The notes beneath the pieces were generated by a model that had not been told where the DNA came from, did no database searches, and saw only the letters and a program-made list of their open reading frames with translations. Shown piece after piece: positions 1 through 5,549 of a stretch of DNA of 5,797 bases. Origin of the DNA: Chitinophaga pinensis (GTDB lineage: Bacteria > Bacteroidota > Bacteroidia > Chitinophagales > Chitinophagaceae); NCBI GenBank assembly GCA_943331145.2, contig CALQKL020000148.1:1-5797 (forward strand), given 5' to 3'. The translations under genes were made by a program, and so were the position numbers. The first letter of the stretch is position 1. Each line of letters opens with the position of its first letter.

Positions 1-791
1 CCCAAAATATCACAAGTCATACAACTGCTGTGCACACGAACTAAAACCGGTTCATCTTTTTCCCAATTCCCTTTTTTTATGGCCAAATGCGTTTCACCGG
101 TATTTATTTGTGTAAAAGCAATCAAGTCGAAATCGCCAAAAATGGTAGGCATTTTTACTTCTACTTCTTTTCGAATAAGCGTTTCTGTTTCTAAACGATA
201 AGCAATCAAATCTTTTATAGAAATGATTTTCATATCAAATTTCTCCGCTATCAATTTCAATTCAGGCAAACGAGCCATGCTGCCATCTTCGTTCATAATT
301 TCAACCAAAACGCCTGCGGGTTCAAAACCTGCCAATTGAGCTAAATCAATGGTAGCTTCTGTATGTCCTGCCCTTCTAAGTACGCCACCTTTTTTTGCCC
401 TTAATGGAAAAATATGACCAGGTCTTCCAAGGTCTTCAGGCTTTGTGTCTTTATTGATTAATGCTTGAATGGTTTTAGCCCTATCATGTGCCGAAATGCC
501 CGTAGTACATCCATCTCCAATTAAATCTACACTCACCATAAAAGCGGTTTCATGCAAGGAAGTATTATCCGGCACCATGGGTTGTAAATTAAGTTCAACA
601 CAACGATCTTCGGTAATTGATGCACAAATCAACCCCCTACCATGGGTGCTCATGAAATTTATTATCTCCGGCGTTACGTTATGTGCTGCTGTTATAAAAT
701 CACCTTCATTTTCGCGGTCTTCATCATCAACAACGATAACCATTTTACCATTTCTAATATCTTCAATTGCAGATTCTATAGTGTTTAACAT
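1..791 (-). CDS. ribBA: RibBA, 3,4-dihydroxy-2-butanone-4-phosphate synthase / GTP cyclohydrolase II (3' end missing)
   Basis: This bifunctional cytoplasmic enzyme makes both riboflavin precursors: the RibB domain turns ribulose 5-phosphate into dihydroxybutanone phosphate, and the RibA domain opens GTP. The 263 visible codons hold a complete RibB domain (about 1-200): acidic loop DEDRENEGD at 23-31, THGRGLIC at 49-56, TTGISAHDR at 96-104, GRPGHIFPLRA at 122-132 and RAGHTEA at 140-146 with the catalytic-type His143. The RibA domain starts near residue 205 and reaches VRVHSSC, where Cys257 matches the first zinc ligand; the other ligands and the active site lie beyond the left edge. The start is firm because an in-frame TAG sits two codons upstream of the ATG. 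There is only a weak AGAAG just before the ATG and no FMN riboswitch-like sequence upstream. Residue 260 is Cys where the usual motif (HSxC-x-TGD) has Gly. A RibB fused to a degenerate RibA domain cannot be excluded from the visible part. Confidence 0.95.
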   Translation of the reverse strand, partial: MLNTIESAIEDIRNGKMVIVVDDEDRENEGDFITAAHNVTPEIINFMSTHGRGLICASITEDRCVELNLQPMVPDNTSLHETAFMVSVDLIGDGCTTGISAHDRAKTIQALINKDTKPEDLGRPGHIFPLRAKKGGVLRRAGHTEATIDLAQLAGFEPAGVLVEIMNEDGSMARLPELKLIAEKFDMKIISIKDLIAYRLETETLIRKEVEVKMPTIFGDFDLIAFTQINTGETHLAIKKGNWEKDEPVLVRVHSSCMTCDIL

Positions 792-826
792 CTTCTAAAA
801 ATTATTTGTAAAGGTAAAGATGATTT

Positions 827-907
827 GTGGAAGTTTGGGAGGTTTTTGAGGTTTGGGAGGTTTTAGATGTTCAAAAGGTTCAATATGTTCAATGGGTTCA
901 AAAGGTT
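827..907. repeat. Nine-unit degenerate 9-bp tandem repeat upstream of ribBA
   Basis: Nine consecutive 9-bp units fill this stretch without any phase slip. On the plus strand every unit ends in GTT (N6-GTT): for example TGGGAGGTT occurs twice and CAAAAGGTT twice, while the other positions vary. The left five units are G/T-rich (GGGAGGTT type) and the right four start with CAA. On the minus strand, the coding strand for ribBA, the unit reads AAC-N6. The array ends 35 bp before the ribBA ATG, so it lies where the promoter or 5' leader should be. Because 9 is a multiple of 3, the plus strand reads as a repeated x-x-Val tripeptide; this is a by-product, not evidence of a protein. Confidence 0.92.
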
Positions 908-997
908 GGGGATTTTTTGTTGCCGATGTTGGTGTTTTCAGCAATCATCAAAGTTAATTGCGTCAAAAAAATCTTCGTGCTGAATGGCATTTCCAAC
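908..997. other. Non-repetitive island between two tandem arrays
   Basis: These 90 bp separate the 9-bp array from the 7-bp array in the 251-bp gap between the ligase gene and ribBA. I see no strong hairpin, terminator or recognised RNA motif here. On the minus strand it contains a short open stretch with gene-like composition, NAIQHEDFFDAINFDDC followed by TGA (stop at 940-938). This stretch is in frame with the upstream ligase gene, past that gene's own stop codon. It could be a decayed 3' end of a lost gene, or chance. The ribBA promoter may also lie here, but no clear Bacteroidota-type TTTG / TAnnTTTG pair was found. Confidence 0.3.
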
Positions 998-1039
998 AAC
1001 AAACAATAAACCACAAACAATAAACACCAAACACCAAAC
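998..1039. repeat. Six-unit degenerate 7-bp tandem repeat at the 3' end of the ligase gene
   Basis: Six exact-length heptamers lie side by side. All end in AAAC on the plus strand: AACAAAC, AATAAAC, CACAAAC, AATAAAC, ACCAAAC, ACCAAAC. On the minus strand, the strand of the neighbouring genes, the unit is GTTTRKT-like. The array begins three bases after the TAA stop of the ligase family 2 gene. It has no dyad symmetry, so it is not an ordinary hairpin terminator. Confidence 0.9.
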
Positions 1040-1042
1040 GTC

Positions 1043-2155
1043 TTATATTCCTTTTAAAAAATTCCCCCGAATATGATCCACCACATCAATCATGCTTCCG
1101 GTTTCTTCAAAAACTTTTAATTGTAAATCTGCGCCTGTACCCGATTCTATAATTTTATGCACATGACTAATGGCGTGTCGACTGCTTAAATGTGGTACCA
1201 CATCATCAATGAAATTTAAAAGCTCATGGATTAAAGAAACGGTGTTTACTTCTTCGGCTTTTCCAAAATCAATCATGTTACCTTCCAATCCATATCTGCT
1301 GGCCCTGAATTTATTTTCATTTATTAACGCTCTGCTGTACATCATAAAATTCAAATTCTGAGCACGTAGCTTATACAACTTTGCACAAATCGCCTGAAAT
1401 ATTGCAGCAATGGCAATGGTGTCGTCAATGGTTAATGGGATATCGCAAATCCTAAATTCCACCGTATTAAAAACCGGATGCACCCGCAAATCCCACCAAA
1501 TCTTTTTAGGATTGTCGATGCAATTGGTTTTGATCAACATCTTCACATAATTGTCGTAATCTTCAATACTATTGAATAAATCGGGAATGCCTGTTCGTGG
1601 GAATTTCTCAAATACTTTTGTTCGATAAGATTTATATCCCGTTAATCTTCCTTCCCAAAATGGCGAGTTGGTGCTTAATGCAAAAACGTGTGGTAAAAAA
1701 TAACGTGCTGAATTGGCGATATGGATGGCCATTTCTCGGCTTTCCATACCAATATGCACATGTAGTCCAAAAATCAAATTGCTTCGCGCTGCATCCTGAA
1801 ACTCATTTACGATTTCATTGTAACGGGCGTGATCTGTGATCAATTGTTTCTGCCAATGGCTAAAAGGATGTGTTCCACTCGCTCCTACCCACAAACCTAA
1901 TGAATTTGCAATTTCATGTACCGACTTTCTTAAATTGGCTACATCTGAAAAAGCTTCTTCCACATTTTTACAAATATCAGTTCCAACCTCCACAACCGCC
2001 TGATGCATTTCCGCTTTTACTTTATCGCCGAATATTTTCTGACCTTCAAGTACAATTTTTTGTTCGTGACTTTTCAACTCACGTGTAGTTGGATCGATCA
2101 CCATGTACTCCTCTTCTACCCCAATTGTAAAGTGCTTATACGAAGTGTTTACCAT
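1043..2155 (-). CDS. Glutamate-cysteine ligase family 2 protein (YbdK-type carboxylate-amine ligase)
   Basis: This 370-residue protein matches the GCS2 family in length (E. coli YbdK has 372) and in its motifs. The motifs are GVEEEYMVIDP at 12-22 (ATP/metal-binding glutamates), FGLHVHIGM at 129-137, STNSPFWEGRLTGYKSYR at 161-178, WWDLRVHPVFNTVEFRICD at 220-238 and NKFRASRYGLEG at 281-292. Members form an ATP-dependent amide bond between a carboxylate and an amine; YbdK has weak glutamate-cysteine ligase activity, and the natural substrate is unknown for most members. The protein has no signal peptide, so it is probably cytoplasmic. No glutathione synthetase, ATP-grasp partner or amidotransferase is adjacent, so a role in glutathione synthesis is not supported by context. 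Its ATG follows an A/T-rich leader without a Shine-Dalgarno site, as is common in Bacteroidota. It lies 74 bp after the glycosyltransferase gene, close enough for co-transcription, though a TATA-rich stretch at 2170-2195 could be its own promoter. Confidence 0.93.
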   Translation of the reverse strand: MVNTSYKHFTIGVEEEYMVIDPTTRELKSHEQKIVLEGQKIFGDKVKAEMHQAVVEVGTDICKNVEEAFSDVANLRKSVHEIANSLGLWVGASGTHPFSHWQKQLITDHARYNEIVNEFQDAARSNLIFGLHVHIGMESREMAIHIANSARYFLPHVFALSTNSPFWEGRLTGYKSYRTKVFEKFPRTGIPDLFNSIEDYDNYVKMLIKTNCIDNPKKIWWDLRVHPVFNTVEFRICDIPLTIDDTIAIAAIFQAICAKLYKLRAQNLNFMMYSRALINENKFRASRYGLEGNMIDFGKAEEVNTVSLIHELLNFIDDVVPHLSSRHAISHVHKIIESGTGADLQLKVFEETGSMIDVVDHIRGNFLKGI

Positions 2156-2229
2156 AAAAAATGAATTGATTGTTATAAATATATTTTTATATGGTGAGAT
2201 AAAAAAATATTGAGGCGAATAAAAACAGA

Positions 2230-3219
2230 TTATTTAATGTTTTCGGCAATTAATTTATCAATAATTTGTTCGGTTATATCTGGATAATTTACGTTAATAT
2301 TTTGCGGTAAATCTACCCAGTTTTTTAATTGATTGAGATAATCCAATTTAAAACTTTTCAAAACTGGAACACCCAATTTATTTAAAGCTGCAGCATTACA
2401 TTGTTGTTCGTACTGCCCTTTCATTGGAATCACCATTAGTTTTTTCTGCAAAAACAATGCTTCAGCAGGCGACTCAAACCCAGCACCACAAAGGATGCCA
2501 GTGCAGTTCACAATGCTTGTAATAAATGCCTCGTTTTGAATTGGGTAAATCTGTACATTTTTTTCAGTGTACTTAACTTTTGAATGCTTACTAAACACTT
2601 CCCAATTTACTTGAGGAATTTCATTTAAAATCCGAATAATAATCTCATCGCCATAAGCTGGTAAATACACGGTATAATGAGGATGCTTAACCGGACTTGC
2701 TGATCTTATTTGATTTCTTATTACTGGTGAAAATATATTTTCATCATAGTTTTCAAAATGAAAACCATACGCTTTTGTAAATGGTGCATAATACCTTAAC
2801 ACAAGGTTTCCAATGATATCAAATGTTTTAGGTTTGGGCGCATTTTTATTAATTACGGCAGATTGATGACTCAACCCAATACATGGTTTCTTTTTAATTT
2901 TACAGGCCCAAGTGCTTACTGGTTCAAAATCGCTAATGATTAAATCGTAATCATGTACAGGCAAGCTTTTTATTTCGCGAATCAAATTACGCAGATCACA
3001 TTTTTTAAAAGTGTCAAATAAATCAATACCGCCTTTTTTGCCAAAAATAAAACTAAGTCCTTTAAATTTATATTTTATGCTGTAAGGCAAATCTACATCT
3101 GCTTGTATGCCACTTACTAAAATATCTAAATCCCCTTTTTTTTGTAAAATAGGAATGATATCACGCGCTCTAGATACATGCCCATTCCCCGTTCCTTGTA
3201 TTGCATAAAGGATTTTCAT
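2230..3219 (-). CDS. GT-B fold glycosyltransferase, MJ1255 / GT28-like
   Basis: The 329-residue protein has the two-domain GT-B layout. The N-terminal Rossmann half opens with MKILYAIQGTGNGHVSRA at 1-18, the glycine-rich loop typical of GT28/GT1-like enzymes. It also carries a DYDLIISDFEP strand at 90-100 and the conserved LSHQ at 116-119. The C-terminal half has the nucleotide-sugar-binding region GAGFESPAEAL at 245-255, followed by MVIPMKGQYEQQCNA at 262-276. This is the same arrangement as in MurG- and glycolipid-synthase-like enzymes. Donor and acceptor cannot be read from the sequence. There is no signal peptide or clear transmembrane helix, so it is probably cytoplasmic or peripheral to the inner membrane. 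The gene lies downstream of an LpxH-like metallophosphatase on the same strand, which suggests envelope glycolipid work, but the 150-bp gap with a repeat array leaves room for a separate promoter. The ATG is supported by MKI starting directly at the first beta strand. Confidence 0.9.
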   Translation of the reverse strand: MKILYAIQGTGNGHVSRARDIIPILQKKGDLDILVSGIQADVDLPYSIKYKFKGLSFIFGKKGGIDLFDTFKKCDLRNLIREIKSLPVHDYDLIISDFEPVSTWACKIKKKPCIGLSHQSAVINKNAPKPKTFDIIGNLVLRYYAPFTKAYGFHFENYDENIFSPVIRNQIRSASPVKHPHYTVYLPAYGDEIIIRILNEIPQVNWEVFSKHSKVKYTEKNVQIYPIQNEAFITSIVNCTGILCGAGFESPAEALFLQKKLMVIPMKGQYEQQCNAAALNKLGVPVLKSFKLDYLNQLKNWVDLPQNINVNYPDITEQIIDKLIAENIK

Positions 3220-3325
3220 TGATTTTTAAAACTTTAAGATTGTCGTGTAATGTTCTTTAAAATATAAGTTTTCATTAAAGTAAAAATTATTTATTTTGCT
3301 ATTTACCCACCATTGTGGTCATGCT

Positions 3326-3374
3326 TTTTCACTTTTTATTTTTTACTTTTTACTTTTTACTTTTTACTTCTAAC
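3326..3374. repeat. Seven-unit 7-bp tandem repeat that includes the metallophosphatase stop codon
   Basis: Seven heptamers run without a gap: TTTTCAC, TTTTTAT, four identical TTTTTAC units and TTCTAAC on the plus strand. On the coding (minus) strand the first unit is GTTAGAA, followed by GTAAAAA units. The TAG inside GTTAGAA (3372-3370) is the stop codon of the metallophosphatase gene, so the coding region ends inside the array. There is no inverted symmetry. Four perfect copies suggest recent slippage or selection, compared with the more degenerate array at 998-1039. Confidence 0.93.
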
Positions 3375-4257
3375 TTTCATCATCACTTTTCATCATCTTA
3401 AACTCCTGAACCATATTGTCGAATAATTGGTTGTTGTTTAACTCTTCCTCTTCTTTTTCCATTTTTTTTGCTTTTTGATATCCCTCTATATCAAAATGAT
3501 GAAGTTTCCATTCTCCAGCATTATATTCCAATGCGGTTAAATTTTCTATCCAATCGCCACTATTTAAATAAACAATTGATCCTTTTGCATTGCTGATTTC
3601 CCTGATTTCTGGATGGTGAATATGTCCACATACCACATAATCATAACCATTATTAATGCCAATTTCAGCAGCCACTTCTTCAAATTTATTGATAAACTTA
3701 ACCGCGCCTTTTACGCCATTTTTTACTTTTTTTGACAACGAAATTTTTCCTTTGTTAAATACTTTCTCAGAAATAAAATTCACAAACCGATTAATTAAAA
3801 TCAATAAGTCGTAACCTACAGCACCAAGCTTGGCCAACCATTTACTGTATTGCATGGTTACATCAAACACATCCCCATGAAAAAACCATGCTTTTTTATT
3901 GCCATCTAATTCTAATATCACTTTGTTCACAATTTCCATTCCGCCCATTTCAAATCCAACAAACTTGCGCAACATTTCATCGTGGTTTCCTGTAATGTAA
4001 TACATCTTAACGCCTTTGCTCATCCAGCGCATCAAATGCTTCACTACTTTCATATGTGATTTGGGCCAATAACGCTTGTTGAAATTCCATATATCTATGA
4101 TATCTCCATTTAATATTACCGTTTTTGGCTTTACTGATTTTAAATAATACAACAACTCTTTTGCATGACAACCAAATGTTCCCAAATGAATATCAGACAA
4201 AACTAAAATTTCAACTTTTCTTTTTAAAAGCGGTTCTATTTTTTTTGATTGTTCCAT
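3370..4257 (-). CDS. LpxH-like calcineurin-type metallophosphatase (UDP-2,3-diacylglucosamine diphosphatase family)
   Basis: All five metal-binding blocks of the calcineurin-like phosphoesterase fold are present: SDIHLG at 21-26 (Asp22, His24), GDIID at 51-55 (Asp52), GNHD at 90-93, HGD at 127-129 and GHIHHP at 211-216 (His212, His214). The family (COG2908-like) includes LpxH, which hydrolyses UDP-2,3-diacylglucosamine to lipid X in lipid A synthesis. A long helical stretch at about 135-200, with the hydrophobic segment LLILINRFVNFI, occupies the place of the acyl-chain-binding lid of LpxH. Proteobacterial LpxH has GNRD in the third block and about 240 residues; this protein has GNHD and 295 residues. 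It may therefore be a paralogue acting on another lipid phosphate or pyrophosphate. The C-terminal tail (258-295) is highly charged, Lys/Glu-rich and probably helical. The gene starts 35 bp after the propeller gene and is probably co-transcribed with it. Catalytic class is near certain; the substrate is not. Confidence 0.92.
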   Translation of the reverse strand: MEQSKKIEPLLKRKVEILVLSDIHLGTFGCHAKELLYYLKSVKPKTVILNGDIIDIWNFNKRYWPKSHMKVVKHLMRWMSKGVKMYYITGNHDEMLRKFVGFEMGGMEIVNKVILELDGNKKAWFFHGDVFDVTMQYSKWLAKLGAVGYDLLILINRFVNFISEKVFNKGKISLSKKVKNGVKGAVKFINKFEEVAAEIGINNGYDYVVCGHIHHPEIREISNAKGSIVYLNSGDWIENLTALEYNAGEWKLHHFDIEGYQKAKKMEKEEEELNNNQLFDNMVQEFKMMKSDDES

Positions 4258-4276
4258 TATTTAAATAAATAAATTC

Positions 4277-4297
4277 AATGATTTTTTTAAAATCATT
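4277..4297 (-). terminator. Perfect 9-bp stem-loop over the propeller gene stop codon (weak terminator or attenuator candidate)
   Basis: AATGATTTT (4277-4285) and AAAATCATT (4289-4297) pair perfectly around a 3-nt loop. On the minus strand the TGA stop of the propeller gene (4295-4293) lies within the first arm. The stem has only one G-C pair, and the sequence that follows (GAATTTATTTATTT) is U-rich but has no unbroken U run. It is therefore a weak terminator at best and may only lower or process the downstream message. Confidence 0.4.
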
Positions 4298-5378
4298 CAA
4301 CCCAATCTGCAATAAATATATTCGTATCTCTTGTACCTCCGTTATTTCTATTGCTGCAAAAAACTATTTTTTTACCATTATGACTTATCATTGGAAACGC
4401 ATCAAATCCTTTGTCACGCGAAATCTTTTCGATATTATCCCCATCCAAATTCATCATATACATGTTAAACGGGAATCCTCTTTTATATTCATGATTGCTG
4501 CAAAAAATAATCTTATCGCCTGTTCTGTTAAAATTAGGCGCCCAATTGGCCTGACTTAATTTCGTAAGCTGTTGAGGGTTTGTACCATCAGCATTTGCTA
4601 TCCACACTTCCATATTGGTTGGTGCTACTAGATTTTCGGATAATAGCGATTTATATTCTGTGATTTCAGCTTCTGTTTTTGGACGAGATGCACGCCATAA
4701 TATTTTTGTACCATCTGGACTAAACCAAGCACCACCATCATATCCCAGCGAATTGGTAATACGTTTTACATGTTTGCCATTTAAGTCCATGGTATATAAT
4801 TCTAAATCACCATCACGCATAGACGTAAATACCATCATATCGCCTTTTGGAGAAATCGTTGCTTCGGCATCATAACCTTTGGTTTTGGTCAGTTGCTTTA
4901 CAATTTTTCCATTCAAATCTGTTTTAAAAATATCGAAGCTTTCATAAATTGGCCAGATGTATTTATTGCCATATTTTTTTCTATCTGGTGTTGGCGGACA
5001 ACTATCGCCTCCAAGAAAAGTAGATGCATAAAGCAAATGTTGATTGTCAGGATAGAAATAAGCACAAGTAGTTCTGCCCTTTCCCGAACTGATTAATTTT
5101 GGTTCAAATGCTTCATTTGCATTTGTAGGAATTTTCCCCATCCATATTTGATCACAAGGAATGCCTTCTTTTGGATTTGTTTTTTGAAAAATTAAGTACT
5201 GATCATCAAAACTAAAATACGCCTCCGCATTATCACCGCCAAACGTTAACTGCCTAACATTTACGAAATGATTTTCACCAGGAAAATGAATGGTATCAGA
5301 TGGCTTACTATTGTTTTGAGCAACCAAATTAATGCTCGTTAGAAAAAAGGAAAATAAAAAACTTGATTTGATGAACAT
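4293..5378 (-). CDS. Secreted TolB/PD40-type beta-propeller protein
   Basis: This 361-residue protein has an N-terminal signal peptide (hydrophobic SFLFSFFLTSINLVA at 6-20, probable cleavage before Gln21), so it is exported to the periplasm or beyond. The mature part is a series of WD40-like PD40 repeats in which a hydrophobic strand after a D/N-x-x pair is followed by F/W-S-x-D/N-G-x-x-I. Visible blades include about 42-65 (AEAYFSFDDQYLIFQ), 105-118, 162-185 (AEATISPKGDMMVFTS), 206-230 (GGAWFSPDGTKILWRA), 269-294 and 317-343. The segment at 123-150, with GGDSCPPTPDRKKYG, is an insertion between blades. PD40 propellers are binding modules, as in TolB and in peptidase-associated domains; there is no attached enzyme domain, so the partner or ligand is unknown. 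The start is supported by the signal peptide beginning directly at the ATG. It is the first gene of the minus-strand run and is divergent from the lipoprotein gene. Confidence 0.9.
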   Translation of the reverse strand: MFIKSSFLFSFFLTSINLVAQNNSKPSDTIHFPGENHFVNVRQLTFGGDNAEAYFSFDDQYLIFQKTNPKEGIPCDQIWMGKIPTNANEAFEPKLISSGKGRTTCAYFYPDNQHLLYASTFLGGDSCPPTPDRKKYGNKYIWPIYESFDIFKTDLNGKIVKQLTKTKGYDAEATISPKGDMMVFTSMRDGDLELYTMDLNGKHVKRITNSLGYDGGAWFSPDGTKILWRASRPKTEAEITEYKSLLSENLVAPTNMEVWIANADGTNPQQLTKLSQANWAPNFNRTGDKIIFCSNHEYKRGFPFNMYMMNLDGDNIEKISRDKGFDAFPMISHNGKKIVFCSNRNNGGTRDTNIFIADWVE

Positions 5379-5549
5379 GGATATTATTTTATGATTTTAG
5401 TTGTTTTTTGATTTTAAAAATATAAATTCTAAACCAGTAAAACTTCTTTAAAATTTTTAATTACTCAAAGTTAACATTAGCTTTTAAACAAATTGATACA
5501 ATATTGTTTAATTAGGCGGATTGATTCATTTATTTTTACAAAAAAAACA
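5379..5549. promoter_or_regulatory. Divergent intergenic promoter region
   Basis: This 171-bp, strongly A/T-rich stretch separates the two divergent start codons and must drive both genes unless an upstream promoter reads through. Sequences resembling the Bacteroidota -7 element TAnnTTTG occur for the plus strand as TAGCTTTT (5478-5485) and for the minus strand as TATATTTT near 5418-5425. Neither has a convincing TTTG at the expected distance upstream, so exact promoters are not assigned. Both leaders lack a Shine-Dalgarno site; the plus-strand leader ends in an A-rich run before the ATG, a usual feature of this phylum. Confidence 0.45.
5484..5511. promoter_or_regulatory. Inverted repeat TTAAACAA-N12-TTGTTTAA, possible operator
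   Basis: Two perfect 8-bp arms (5484-5491 and 5504-5511) are separated by 12 bp in the divergent intergenic region. The right arm overlaps a 10-bp palindrome, ACAATATTGT (5498-5507). Position and spacing would fit a dimeric regulator. In DNA this A/T-rich, an 8-bp inverted repeat is not rare by chance, so this is only a candidate. Confidence 0.3.

Noticed and set aside
469..798. Plus-strand open frame of 109 codons
   Set aside because: It lies antisense to the ribBA coding region, whose conserved motifs are unmistakable, and it shows no recognisable domain.
827..1009. Plus-strand open frame of 60 codons starting at GTG, with an x-x-Val repeat
   Set aside because: The valine periodicity follows directly from the 9-bp DNA repeat being a multiple of three. 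There is no ribosome-binding context, and the second half is unstructured intergenic DNA ending in the heptamer array.
827..1039. Possible CRISPR array or mobile-element end formed by the tandem repeats
   Set aside because: The units are 7 or 9 bp with no spacers, and there are no inverted termini, target-site duplications or cas or transposase genes in the window.
792..1042. Possible FMN riboswitch upstream of ribBA
   Set aside because: None of the conserved RFN-element blocks (such as the AGGGTG-type 5' block) is present; the space is taken up by tandem repeats.
2165..2200. TATAAA/TTTATA dyad in the gap before the ligase gene
   Set aside because: It is made entirely of A/T pairs in A/T-rich DNA and so has no weight as a hairpin; it may be promoter DNA, but no complete promoter pair is visible.
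3303..3316. Short dyad CCAC-CATT-GTGG between the phosphatase and glycosyltransferase genes
   Set aside because: The stem is only 4 bp and is not followed by a T run on either strand in a terminator arrangement; it is expected by chance.
4278..5096. Plus-strand open frames of 67-93 codons opposite the propeller gene
   Set aside because: They are antisense to a gene with clear PD40 repeats and a signal peptide, and have no domain or initiation signal of their own.
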